NCBI GenBank assembly: GCA_947175455.1
Contig: CAMWMW010000034.1
Coordinates: forward strand, 1-9,290
From: an uncultured Porphyromonadaceae bacterium
Lineage (GTDB): Bacteria > Bacteroidota > Bacteroidia > Bacteroidales > Muribaculaceae
DNA length: 9,290 bases
Direction of reading: 5' to 3'
This document shows positions 1-8,800 of the stretch, piece after piece. How positions within the stretch are numbered: position 1 is the stretch's first letter; each line of letters opens with the position of its first letter. A program made the translations under genes and the position numbers. The notes under the pieces were generated by a model that had not been told where the DNA came from, searched no databases, and was given only the letters and a program-made list of their open reading frames with translations.

Positions 1-2
1 AT

Positions 3-71
3 CCTGATTATTATAGATCTCTTGCCGATGGATTGAAATTTTCATGTGAGTCATTTGTCAGGTCATTTTAG
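3..71 (+). CDS. C-terminal end of an unidentified upstream gene (partial)
   Basis: The frame starting at base 3 is open for 22 codons and ends with TAG at 69-71. The peptide reads PDYYRSLADGLKFSCESFVRSF, split here as PDYYRSLADGL then KFSCESFVRSF. The other two forward frames stop early, at bases 6 and 36. The stop lies only 15 bp before the GT8 start, matching the tight spacing of the rest of the operon, so this is probably the tail of another polysaccharide-synthesis gene in the same transcript. The fragment is too short to assign a family. Its beginning lies outside the window. Confidence 0.55.
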   Translation, partial: PDYYRSLADGLKFSCESFVRSF

Positions 72-86
72 AAAACCATCAATACC

Positions 87-1013
87 ATGAGGATTCCTAT
101 AGTTTTTTCAACCGATCATAATTTTGTAATGCCGACAGGTGTTGCTATTTCTTCTTTGTTGAGAAATTCAGATACAGAAAAATATGATGTAATAATTTTG
201 GCTGCTGAAGATCTTACAGATAAAGATATTGAGTTGCTTGAATCTTTGACAGAGGGGACATTTTCAACAATTAGGCTTGTAAATTTTGGAAATACATTCG
301 ATAATGCTTATGAAATAAGAGGGATCAGTAAAGCCACTTATTTCAGGCTGCTTATTCCGTGGATGTTTCCTGAATATGACAAAATCATTTATTGTGACGG
401 AGATATTATTTTCAGGAAAGGATTGTCAGAATTATATAGCACATCTATCGAAGGGTATTATGTGGCTGGTATAAAAGACTTTGTATTTGATAAGGATTTT
501 AAAGAGAGTATCATTCAAAACGGATTATCGTGGGATGGATATATCAATGGAGGTGTTCTGCTTATTAATTGTAAGGAGCAAAGGAACGACAATCTTCTTG
601 ATGAATATAAACGGCATTTTGATAAAAGATACACTTATCAGGATCAGGATATTATAAATATAGTGTGTAAATCCAGAATAAAATACTTGTCTCCTGTATT
701 TAATTTTAATTCTAATTTTTATAAGTATTCGATCTGTAGACCTGAATATATTGAAGAAAGGTTTAAAGAAACATCCGATTCATTAATAAAGAATATCACG
801 ATTATTCATTATTGTGGATTAAAACCCTGGCGTAAAGAGATTGGGTATCTTTTTTCTGATTGGCTTGCAAGTTATGCAAAAAGCAAATGGTATGATCCGT
901 CTCTTGAGTTTGACATGTATTCAACTTTATTTTGTAAAGGCTTTACAATAAAGGAATTGTTGAGGATGATAAAATATAGTCTTTTCCCATTGCGATTCCG
1001 TTATGACAAGTAG
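87..1013 (+). CDS. Glycosyltransferase family 8 (LgtC/WaaJ-like sugar transferase)
   Basis: A retaining glycosyltransferase that should move a hexose (glucose or galactose is typical of the family) from a UDP-sugar to a growing lipid-linked or LPS-type oligosaccharide at the cytoplasmic face of the inner membrane. The 308-residue length fits the family. Residues 4-12 (PIVFSTDHN) are the nucleotide-binding first strand. YCDGDIIF at 102-109 carries the metal-binding D104-x-D106 motif. YINGGVLLIN at 152-161 and QDQDIIN at 185-191 are the usual acceptor and active-site blocks. HYCGLKPW at 241-248 is the family's HxxGxxKPW motif, whose His also binds metal. The start is the ATG just before the first strand, with no upstream in-frame extension supported. 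It begins 15 bp after the preceding stop and ends 6 bp before the GT25 gene. The DNA is very AT-rich (for example 13 G+C in the 60 bases from 661), more so than its neighbours. Donor and acceptor sugars cannot be read from the sequence. Confidence 0.9.
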   Translation: MRIPIVFSTDHNFVMPTGVAISSLLRNSDTEKYDVIILAAEDLTDKDIELLESLTEGTFSTIRLVNFGNTFDNAYEIRGISKATYFRLLIPWMFPEYDKIIYCDGDIIFRKGLSELYSTSIEGYYVAGIKDFVFDKDFKESIIQNGLSWDGYINGGVLLINCKEQRNDNLLDEYKRHFDKRYTYQDQDIINIVCKSRIKYLSPVFNFNSNFYKYSICRPEYIEERFKETSDSLIKNITIIHYCGLKPWRKEIGYLFSDWLASYAKSKWYDPSLEFDMYSTLFCKGFTIKELLRMIKYSLFPLRFRYDK

Positions 1014-1019
1014 CATGAT

Positions 1020-1760
1020 ATGAAAGCGTATGTGGTGAATTTGCTCCGGTCGGAGGATCGTAGAGTGTATATGGAAAATCTGCTATCGGCAATTGACGAT
1101 ATTGAGATTGAATATATCAATGCTGTTGATGGTAAGTCACTTTCAGATAAGGAAAGGCATACTCTTTTTGATGTGGAAAAGTTCAGTAGAGATAACCTGA
1201 GGTTGTCACGTCCCGGGGAAATAGGATGTACACTAAGTCATCAGAAGTGTTATCGTAGACTTATTGAGTCCGATGAATCATATGCCATTGTCTTTGAGGA
1301 TGATATTGTAATGAATGAAGCCCCCGTATCTTTTATTGCAGAAATTGAGAAATGGTTACGTACAGATGAACCGAGGGTGCTTTTGCTGTCAGGATGGTTC
1401 TGGTATACAACTGAATCAGGATTTGACGAAAAACATAAGGTGGCTACAGTGTCCGATGGCTATCTGACACATGCCTATGCACTCAATCGTGCGGCTGCGG
1501 AATTAATGACCGATGAAAGACCTTGGTATGTGGCAGACGCTTGGGATATGTTTAGAAAACGAGGCATCAGAATATGCGGTCTGCGCCCTCATCCATTTGA
1601 TCAGGACTGGTCGGGAGTGTTCAAGACGGTAGTGAATGATGAATCGCAACGAAAAACATCATTTAATCTGTCCGGTTGGATGAAGATTAAGAAAAGAAGT
1701 GCAATACAGAAAATTCTGACTTTGGCAGGGAACATGGAACCTGCAAGACACAATGGCTGA
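1020..1760 (+). CDS. Glycosyltransferase family 25 (LOS/LPS sugar transferase)
   Basis: A 246-residue transferase of the GT25 family, known in bacteria for adding galactose or glucose to lipooligosaccharide. It is expected to act in the cytoplasm on the lipid-linked glycan built by this operon. Visible family marks are the N-terminal block AYVVNLLRSEDRR at 3-15, GEIGCTLSH at 66-74 and the acidic IVFEDDIV at 90-97, with E93-D94-D95 as the likely metal/nucleotide-sugar site. AYALNRAAA at 152-160 is the usual conserved segment before the last catalytic region, and ADAWDM at 172-177 supplies further acidic residues. The C-terminus is basic (KIKKR near 222-226). It starts 6 bp after the GT8 gene and its last 8 bases overlap the start of the next GT2 gene, which suggests translational coupling. 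The specific sugar transferred is unknown. Confidence 0.87.
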   Translation: MKAYVVNLLRSEDRRVYMENLLSAIDDIEIEYINAVDGKSLSDKERHTLFDVEKFSRDNLRLSRPGEIGCTLSHQKCYRRLIESDESYAIVFEDDIVMNEAPVSFIAEIEKWLRTDEPRVLLLSGWFWYTTESGFDEKHKVATVSDGYLTHAYALNRAAAELMTDERPWYVADAWDMFRKRGIRICGLRPHPFDQDWSGVFKTVVNDESQRKTSFNLSGWMKIKKRSAIQKILTLAGNMEPARHNG

Positions 1761-2730
1761 TAACATTAAGGTATCTGTTTGTATTCCGGTATATGGTGTG
1801 GAGAAATATATCGGAAGATGTGCTGAATCCTTGTTCCGTCAAACATTAAAAGATGGGATAGAATTCATTTTTATAGATGATTGCTCTCCTGACAATAGTA
1901 TCGGAATATTGGAAGAGTGTCTTGAAAAATATTCTGACAGAAAGAATCAGGTCAGAATCATCAGGCATTCGCGTAATCTTGGATTGGGGGCGGCAAGGCA
2001 GACAGCTCTTGAACATGTGCGCGGTGAATATGTAATCTGTTGCGATTCAGATGACTGGGTTGATGAGAATCTGTATGAGTCGTTGCTGTATGAGGCAGAG
2101 AAGAATGATGCTGATATGGTAATATGCGGATATTGCATTGATAATCCGGAAGAAAGTGTTCCTGTTGTGATACCGCGTATATTTGACAACCGTAAGTTGG
2201 TGAATGCAATGCTTGGCGCGGAGGTGCATTGTGGCTCGTGGAATAAACTGGTCAGAAAAAGTCTGTTTGACAGAAACTCTATTTCTTATCCATCCGGCAT
2301 AAATATGTGGGAAGATGTCAATGTAATGATACGTATTGCTTATTTTACAAAAAAAATATCTTATACCGATAAATCTTCTTATCATTATTGGGTGGCAAAT
2401 TCCGGGTCATATACTTATTCCCCTAATCAGAATTCATTGAGGAATCAGACATATGTGATAGGTAGCCTTGAAGAGTTTTTCAGATTTCATAAGGATTACG
2501 GAATGTTGGAATCTCTGAATTATCTTAAGCTGACTGCGAAACTCAACGGATTGCTTTATGCGGATAATTCTCTTGCAAAGGAATATTCAGGCATATATCC
2601 TGAATCCTCAAAAAACATATTAAGATACAAAAGGCTTTCACTTTACTGGAGAGTTGCATTGATAATTAACCGAATATTCGGTTATCGAATTTTCTCAGTC
2701 ATGGCAAAGCTTGCAAATCGTGTAAGATGA
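1753..2730 (+). CDS. Glycosyltransferase family 2 (first of three)
   Basis: A 325-residue inverting glycosyltransferase with a GT-A fold, expected to add one sugar to the lipid-linked repeat unit in the cytoplasm. VSVCIPVYGVEKYI at 7-20 is the nucleotide-binding start of the domain. FIDDCSPDNS at 40-49 holds the first acidic pair, RNLGLGAARQ at 74-83 is the usual glycine-rich loop, and CDSDDWVD at 97-104 carries the DxD-type metal site. WED at 186-188 is the likely catalytic-base region. The C-terminal part from about 290 is hydrophobic and basic (WRVALIINRIFGYRIFSVMA), probably membrane-associating. The ATG at 1753 lies inside the end of the GT25 gene and puts the first strand seven residues in, which is normal for GT2. 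Its stop overlaps the polymerase start by 4 bases (ATGA). The substrate is not predictable. Confidence 0.9.
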   Translation: MADNIKVSVCIPVYGVEKYIGRCAESLFRQTLKDGIEFIFIDDCSPDNSIGILEECLEKYSDRKNQVRIIRHSRNLGLGAARQTALEHVRGEYVICCDSDDWVDENLYESLLYEAEKNDADMVICGYCIDNPEESVPVVIPRIFDNRKLVNAMLGAEVHCGSWNKLVRKSLFDRNSISYPSGINMWEDVNVMIRIAYFTKKISYTDKSSYHYWVANSGSYTYSPNQNSLRNQTYVIGSLEEFFRFHKDYGMLESLNYLKLTAKLNGLLYADNSLAKEYSGIYPESSKNILRYKRLSLYWRVALIINRIFGYRIFSVMAKLANRVR

Positions 2731-3998
2731 TCTCATTATCACAAATAAGAATAGGAAGGTCAAGTGTGTGTCTTGATAAAATGACATGTGGTATATTGAT
2801 ATTTCTATATGTCTTTTCTTTCTATATAATAGGTCCTCTCACAAGTTCTATACTTGCAGCTGTAATTGCTTTTGTTCCGTTAGTCAGACATTCCGAAGAC
2901 CGGGATTGGCTGAAATGGTGTCTCTCTACTAAATATTTTGTAGGCATTATTGCTTTCATAATGTGCCTGATTTCATTAGGACTGTTGTATTCTACTCTTC
3001 ATCTGACATTTGACTACAGTTATATAAAAATTCTATTTGCCCAGTTGATTCATATTATATGCGGAGGGGTGATAGTCGCCTTTATGTTCCGGGTTTTGAA
3101 TCTGAATATTGAAAGTGTGGTTCGTTGGATAATCGTATGTTATCTGGTTCAAAGTATAATAGAGCTTACAGCTTCAAGTCTGCCTGCGTTGGCTGCGTTT
3201 TTGTCTTATTTCAATCATGCTCAGGATGATCAGGTTGCATCCGGCGGAGTGAGGGGTGTGGCTCTTGCTTCGGGAACCACATGGAGTCTTGGTTTGACTT
3301 ATGGAATGGTATTCATAATGTATTTCAGAGAATACCTTATGGACAAGGTGAATCTTAAGACGGTTGGAGGGCTTATGGTTCTTGTTGTCGGAACTTTCTT
3401 TGCGGGACGCACCGGTTTTGTTGGTGCCTGTATAGGTTTTGCCTATTTTTTTATATTCTCAAGAAAAGGGATTCACAAAAAACTTGCGATTTTTGTATAT
3501 GTGGCGTTCTTTATTGTTGTAATTTGCCAGATTGCGCTTATATTCTTTCCTGAATATGTGTATTTCGCACTTAATTCGGTATTGCCTTGGGCGTTGGAGC
3601 CTATATTCAATTTTCTTGACGGGAAAGGTGTGTCAACATCTTCAACCGATGTTCTTGACGAGATGTGGAAAAATATTCCTACAATAAATCAGGCATTGAC
3701 AGGAACCGGTAATTTCACCAATCCTGACGGTTCTTACTACATGCACACAGATGTCGGAATTCTCAGAAATCTTTTTTATTGGGGTGTAGGAGGATATGTC
3801 GTTCTGATTTCATATCAGATTTATGTAATGTTGCCGATGTTTCTTGAACGAAATTACAGAAACATGACGATTGTAACAGGAATATACCTTATGTTTTGTG
3901 AATATAAGGCGATGACTCTCGGTTTTAATAAAATGGCATTGTCTATTCTTTTCTTACTCTCTTTTACACAATACATACGTTCCCGATGCCTGAAATAA
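2727..3998 (+). CDS. Multi-spanning membrane protein, probable Wzy-type O-antigen/polysaccharide polymerase
   Basis: A 423-residue, strongly hydrophobic protein with roughly ten membrane segments, for example near 22-53, 70-90, 102-122, 131-150, 182-200, 212-246, 252-274, 343-368 and 381-417. The longest soluble stretch, about 275-342, lies in the second half, as expected for the large periplasmic loop of Wzy polymerases. That loop ends in GTGNFTNPDGSYYMHTD, running into a hydrophobic segment with GVGG at 353-356. This resembles the G-x-G ... D-x-G-x-L ... G-x-x-G pattern of Wzy/WaaL-like proteins. AGRTGF at 226-231 resembles the short Arg-containing motif after a membrane segment in the same superfamily. 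The role would be joining lipid-linked repeat units in the periplasm. Such polymerases share little sequence identity, so the call rests on topology, these weak motifs and the position between glycosyltransferase genes. An O-antigen ligase or another exporter-like protein is a less likely alternative. The start overlaps the preceding stop (ATGA) and the end overlaps the next gene by 13 bases. Confidence 0.78.
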   Translation: MISLSQIRIGRSSVCLDKMTCGILIFLYVFSFYIIGPLTSSILAAVIAFVPLVRHSEDRDWLKWCLSTKYFVGIIAFIMCLISLGLLYSTLHLTFDYSYIKILFAQLIHIICGGVIVAFMFRVLNLNIESVVRWIIVCYLVQSIIELTASSLPALAAFLSYFNHAQDDQVASGGVRGVALASGTTWSLGLTYGMVFIMYFREYLMDKVNLKTVGGLMVLVVGTFFAGRTGFVGACIGFAYFFIFSRKGIHKKLAIFVYVAFFIVVICQIALIFFPEYVYFALNSVLPWALEPIFNFLDGKGVSTSSTDVLDEMWKNIPTINQALTGTGNFTNPDGSYYMHTDVGILRNLFYWGVGGYVVLISYQIYVMLPMFLERNYRNMTIVTGIYLMFCEYKAMTLGFNKMALSILFLLSFTQYIRSRCLK

Positions 3999-4903
3999 GT
4001 GTGGTAATTCCTGTATACAACGGGGAAAAGTTCCTTGATAAGTGTTATGATTCATTAAAGAATCAGACTTTTGATGATTGGGAAGCTGTTTTCATCAATG
4101 ACGGAAGTGATGACGGCACGGCGGTCATTCTCGGAAATATGTCTATTGCAGACAAGAGGGTGAGTGTAATCCATAAGGATAACGAAGGGGTGGCAGTAGC
4201 CAGAGAATGCGGCATAGCAGCAGCCAAAGGTGATTATATAGCGTTCCTCGATGTTGATGATTCTCTTCCATGCAACGCGCTCGAACAATACATAAATAAT
4301 ATAAAAGGTACCTCTGCAGACATAGTTGTTGCCGGATTTGATGTCGTAAATGACAAAGGTCAGATTATAGGTAAAGTAATGTATCCCGGCGGTAATCTGG
4401 ATAGAGATATTTTTTTCAAGGGTATCTGTTCAGGCAAATATCGGTGGCAGTTATGGGGAAAAGCATACCGCAGATCTGTATTTGAGTTTGTAAAGACACC
4501 GGCGGGCATGAGGAATGGTGAGGATATGGCTGTCTTTATGCAGCTTTTAATGTCGGCACATGGTATAAGGGTCATTCCAGATGCTCTTTATAATTATTAC
4601 CAGATAGGAACGTCTGTGACACATGCAAGGGCAAAAGAAGTTGCCACAGATGGTCTTGATGCCGCAAAATTTGTAGATTACGTTTTGGGCAACAGAATAG
4701 GAAAGCTTCAGATTGGATGTATTTATGCTCTTGTATCATCAAACGCTCTAAGGCTTGGATTGAGCGCGCGAAATCCTGCGTTGAGAAAAGTGCTTCGCAA
4801 ACATGTGTCTTTGAAGGTGTTGTTAAGTCTTCCTATCTATAAGGCTATTTGTGTGTCTGCCGCCAAATATTTATATATGAATTTTGCGAAATGGCTGCCT
4901 TGA
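3986..4903 (+). CDS. Glycosyltransferase family 2 (second of three)
   Basis: A 305-residue GT-A-fold transferase expected to add a sugar to the lipid-linked repeat unit. EISVVIPVYNGEKFLDKC at 3-20 is the canonical GT2 start. FINDGSDDGT at 36-45, DNEGVAVARECG at 65-76 and FLDVDDSLP at 87-95 are the nucleotide-binding and metal-binding blocks, with D89-x-D91-D92 as the DxD site. NGED at 177-180 is the likely catalytic-base segment. After about residue 275 the protein has a hydrophobic-basic tail that may sit on the membrane. The ATG at 3986 lies within the last 13 bases of the polymerase gene, in another frame, and places the first beta strand at residue 3, so the start is well supported. It is similar in layout to the first GT2 of this operon but clearly a different sequence, so it probably makes a different linkage. 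Confidence 0.9.
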   Translation: MPEISVVIPVYNGEKFLDKCYDSLKNQTFDDWEAVFINDGSDDGTAVILGNMSIADKRVSVIHKDNEGVAVARECGIAAAKGDYIAFLDVDDSLPCNALEQYINNIKGTSADIVVAGFDVVNDKGQIIGKVMYPGGNLDRDIFFKGICSGKYRWQLWGKAYRRSVFEFVKTPAGMRNGEDMAVFMQLLMSAHGIRVIPDALYNYYQIGTSVTHARAKEVATDGLDAAKFVDYVLGNRIGKLQIGCIYALVSSNALRLGLSARNPALRKVLRKHVSLKVLLSLPIYKAICVSAAKYLYMNFAKWLP

Positions 4904-4934
4904 ACTGTGCAGTCTCACACATACTTTTTATTCA

Positions 4935-5750
4935 ATGATTCATTTTTCGGTACTAATGTCGCTTTATGCCAGAGAGCGACCTGAATTTTTGCGTCAGAGT
5001 CTTGACAGTGTGTTCAATCAGACATTAAAGCCTTCTGAGATCATATTGGTTGAAGATGGACCGCTGACTCCGGTGCTTGATGCGATTGTCGAGGAATACA
5101 AATCGTTACATCCTGAAATCAAGGTCGTGGCATTGCCGGAGAACGGAGGTCTCGGAAAAGCGCTTAATGAAGGTCTTAAACATTGTTCTTATGAACTTGT
5201 GGCGAGAATGGACACCGATGATATGAGTTATCCGGATAGATTTGAAAAACAGGTCGGTATCTTCATGAAATATCCTCAGGTGGAGGCTGTGAGTGCGTGG
5301 ATTGAGGAATTTGATTCTGACACCGGAGAGAAAATTGCAGAACGGAAATTGCCGGAATTTCCTTACCAGATATACAGATATGGGAAGAAGAGGTGTCCTG
5401 TGAATCATCCGGTAGTGATGTTTAAAAGGAAAACTGTGATGTTTGCCGGCGGTTACATGCCCTTCCCTCTGTTTGAAGATTACTATCTGTGGGTGAGAAT
5501 GCTGATGAATGGCGCAAAATTCTATAATGTTCAGGAAAGCCTTCTGCATTTTCGCACGTCTCCTGATATGTATAGGCGTAGAGGTGGTCTTAGACATGCG
5601 CTGAATGAAGTGCGGTTTCAGAATACCATACGAAAAATGGGGTATATAGGTATTCCGCTTTTTCTCTTCAATATTTTTGTGAGATTTTTTACCCGCATTG
5701 TACCTAACCATTGGCGCGCATGGATTTACAGAAAACTGCTTAGGCGTTGA
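4935..5750 (+). CDS. Glycosyltransferase family 2 (third of three; AmsE-like)
   Basis: A 271-residue inverting transferase, the last gene of the operon. FSVLMSLYARERPEFLRQSL at 4-23 is the typical start of the AmsE-like GT2 group (AmsE is an amylovoran-synthesis transferase of Erwinia). VEDGP at 39-43, ENGGLGKALNEGL at 69-81 and MDTDDMSYPDRF at 92-103 follow. CPVNHPVVMF at 154-163, then GGY at 172-174 and FEDYYLWVRML at 180-190, are the acceptor and catalytic-base blocks of this subgroup. The C-terminus (PLFLFNIFVRFF plus a Lys/Arg-rich end) is probably membrane-bound. The reading frame stays open back to an ATG at 4884, which would add 17 residues and overlap the previous gene by 20 bases. 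I chose 4935 because the GT2 domain begins directly after it and the extra residues do not resemble the family. The 31-bp gap is slightly larger than elsewhere in the operon. Confidence 0.87.
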   Translation: MIHFSVLMSLYARERPEFLRQSLDSVFNQTLKPSEIILVEDGPLTPVLDAIVEEYKSLHPEIKVVALPENGGLGKALNEGLKHCSYELVARMDTDDMSYPDRFEKQVGIFMKYPQVEAVSAWIEEFDSDTGEKIAERKLPEFPYQIYRYGKKRCPVNHPVVMFKRKTVMFAGGYMPFPLFEDYYLWVRMLMNGAKFYNVQESLLHFRTSPDMYRRRGGLRHALNEVRFQNTIRKMGYIGIPLFLFNIFVRFFTRIVPNHWRAWIYRKLLRR

Positions 5751-5792
5751 CATGCATACTCGCTCATAAATAAGTTGATTTTTATAAAACGA

Positions 5793-5823
5793 AAACGCGG
5801 CATGACTCAGTCATGCCGCGTTT
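5793..5823. terminator. Perfect 15-bp inverted repeat, probable bidirectional terminator
   Basis: Bases 5793-5807 and 5809-5823 are exact reverse complements around a single central base. In RNA the stem would be about 14 bp with a 3-nt loop and a GC-rich middle (CGCGGCATG). It lies between the convergent polysaccharide operon (stop at 5750) and carB (stop at 5849). Read on the minus strand, the stem is followed by TTTTCGTTTTATAAAAA, a fair U-tract for stopping carB transcription. On the plus strand only TTTAAGCTTA follows, so termination of the polysaccharide transcript would be weaker. No other feature is seen in the 98-bp intergenic space. Confidence 0.85.
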
Positions 5824-5848
5824 AAGCTTATATCATTGTGTGTGGCGA

Positions 5849-8800
5849 TCAATATTCGTCCCAGCTCTTGATGCGGATGTCGGAGAGGGGTATCTCGCAG
5901 AAGGCGCGGATAAAGGCGGAGGCGAGACGCGCGTTGGTCAGCAGAGGTATGTTCAAGTCGATCGCTGCGCGACGTACCTTGTAGCCGTTGCTGAGCTCCT
6001 TGGGCGTAAGGTTCTTCGGTATGTTGACAACAAGATCGATCTCCTTGTTGTGAAGCATTTCAAGAGCCTGTGGCTGCTTGTCGTCGCCCGGGAGATATAC
6101 ACGTATTGCGGGCACTCCGTTGTCAGCGAGGAAACGCTGTGTGCCGTCTGTGGCGTATATCACATACCCTTTCCGGTGAAGCATGCGCGCCGGTTCGAGA
6201 AGGTCGACTTTCGAACGCGCCGTGCCACCGCTGATGAGCACTGTCTTCTTTGGCACGCTGTAGCCTACCGAAAGCATGGCTTTCAGAATTGCCTCGGAGG
6301 TGTCGTCTCCTATGCAGCCGACCTCGCCGGTCGATGACATGTCCACGCCAAGCACGGGGTCGGCGCCTTGCAGACGCGAGAATGAGAACTGAGACGCCTT
6401 GATGCCTACATAGTCGAGATCAAAGGCGGATTTGGAGGGTTTGTCCACGTTGAGACCGAGCATGACGCGTGTGGCGGCATCGATGAAGTTCTGCTTGGAG
6501 ACTTTTGATACGAACGGGAAACTGCGCGATGCGCGGAGGTTGCATTCGATAACCTTGATGTCGTTGTCTTTGGCGAGGAACTGGATATTGAACGGTCCCG
6601 ATATGTGAAGAGCCTTGGCTATGCGTCCGGAAATCTTCTTGATGCGGCGCATGGTCTCCACGTATAGCTTCTGCGGCGGGAACTGGATGGTGGCATCACC
6701 GGAGTGTACGCCGGCGAACTCGATGTGTTCGGAGATGGCGTAAAGCTTGATGTCGCCGTTCTGCGCCACGGCATCCATCTCTATCTCTTTTGCTCCCTGT
6801 ATGAACTCCGTGACCACTACGGGATGCTGCTTGGAGACGTTGGCGGCAAGTTTGAGGAAACGCTGCAATTCGTCTTCGTTGGAGCAGACGTTCATGGCAG
6901 CTCCGGAAAGCACATATGAGGGGCGCACAAGCACCGGAAATCCTACTTCCTCCACAAACATGTCGATGTCTTCCATCGATGTCAGCTCGCGCCAGCGCGG
7001 CTGGTCAACCCCGATGGAGTCGCAGAGCGAGGAGAATTTGTTGCGGTCTTCGGCATTGTCGATGTCTTTTGCCTGGGTGCCGAGTATGTTTACTTTTGCC
7101 TCGTCAAGCCGCATGGCGAGGTTGTTTGGAATCTGACCGCCTGTGGAGAGTATGACACCGTGAGGAACCTCAAGCTCAAGGATGTCCATGACACGCTCGT
7201 ATGTGAGTTCATCGAAATAGAGACGCTCACACATGTCGTAGTCGGTAGATACTGTTTCCGGGTTGTAGTTTATCATGACGGGGCGGTATCCCGCTTCCGC
7301 AACTGTCATCAGCGCGTTGACTCCGCACCAGTCGAACTCCACGGAGCTTCCGATGCGGTAGGCACCCGAACCGAGCACCACCACGGAGCGTCTGTCGCCG
7401 AGATAATTCACATCGTTCTGGCTGCCGTTGTATGTGAGATAGAGGTAGTTTGTCTGTGCCGGATATTCGGCGGCAAGAGTGTCTATCTGCTTAACGACCG
7501 GTTTTATGCCTCTGCTCAGGCGGTTCTCACGCACCTTGTTGGAGAGTTCGGCGCTGTGGCGGTTCATCTCCTCGCCCCAAAGCGCGCGACCTATCTGGAA
7601 ATCGCTGAATCCCTGACTCTTCGCACGTTTCATGAGTTCATCGGAGATCTCCTCGAGCGAAGACAGTGATTCAAGTTCGCGGCAGGTATCGAAAACTGTA
7701 TGAAGTTTCTGAAGGAACCAGCGGTCTATTTTTGTGAGTTCGTGGATTCGTTCAACTGTATATCCTCTGCGGAAAGCCTCTTCGATGACGAATATGCGTT
7801 TGTCGGTAGGCTCGCTGAGAGACTTGTCGATATCCTGTATTCTGATTGGTTTGTTTTCCACAAATCCGTGCATCCCCTGCCCTATCATGCGGAGACCTTT
7901 CTGGATAACCTCTTCGAAAGTGCGTCCGATTGCCATCACCTCACCCACAGATTTCATGGAGCTGCCGATTTCGCGGCGCACGCCGTGGAATTTGCCGAGG
8001 TCCCAGCGGGGAATCTTGCAGACTATATAGTCGAGAGCCGGCTCGAAGAAGGCGGATGTGGAGCGAGTCACTGAATTTTTTAGGTCAAACAGACCGTATC
8101 CGAGACCTAACTTGGCTGCAACAAACGCGAGGGGATATCCGGTTGCCTTTGATGCGAGAGCCGAAGAGCGCGACAGGCGGGCGTTGACTTCGATGACGCG
8201 ATAGTCCATCGATTCGGGGTCGAAAGCATATTGAACGTTACATTCGCCCACGATGCCGATATGGCGGATGATCTTTATGGCGAGCTTGCGCAGCATGTGA
8301 TAGTCTTCGTTGGAGAGTGTCTGCGAAGGTGCCACCACGATACTCTCGCCGGTATGGATGCCGAGCGGGTCGAAGTTCTCCATATTGCAGACTGTGATGC
8401 AGTTGTCGAAGCGGTCGCGCACGACTTCATATTCCACTTCCTTCCACCCTTTGAGACTTTTCTCCACAAGCACCTGGGGCGAGAACGAGAGAGCCTGCTC
8501 CACAAGCGAGATGAGTTCATCGCGGTTGTCGCAGAAGCCGCTGCCAAGACCTCCCAGGGCGTACGCGGCGCGTATGATTACCGGATAGCCGAGTCTGTCG
8601 GCAGCCGCGAGCGCGTCTTCTACCGATTCCACAGCCTCGCTCTTGATGGTCTTTACATCTATTTCATCGAGTTTCTTCACGAAAAGTTCCCGGTCTTCGG
8701 TATCCATGATGGCGCGTACGGGAGTTCCAAGCACCTGGACGTCATATTTCTCAAGTACGCCGGATTCATAGAGTTTCACACCGCAGTTGAGCGCGGTCTG

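Noticed and set aside
1947..2385. Overlapping minus-strand frames inside the first GT2 gene
   Set aside because: They are short, overlap each other in different frames, have no motif and lie inside a well-supported gene.
5106..5753. A 215-codon minus-strand open frame opposite the last GT2 gene
   Set aside because: It is antisense to a clear GT2 gene with all family motifs. The translation is His/Arg-rich low-quality sequence without a recognisable fold.
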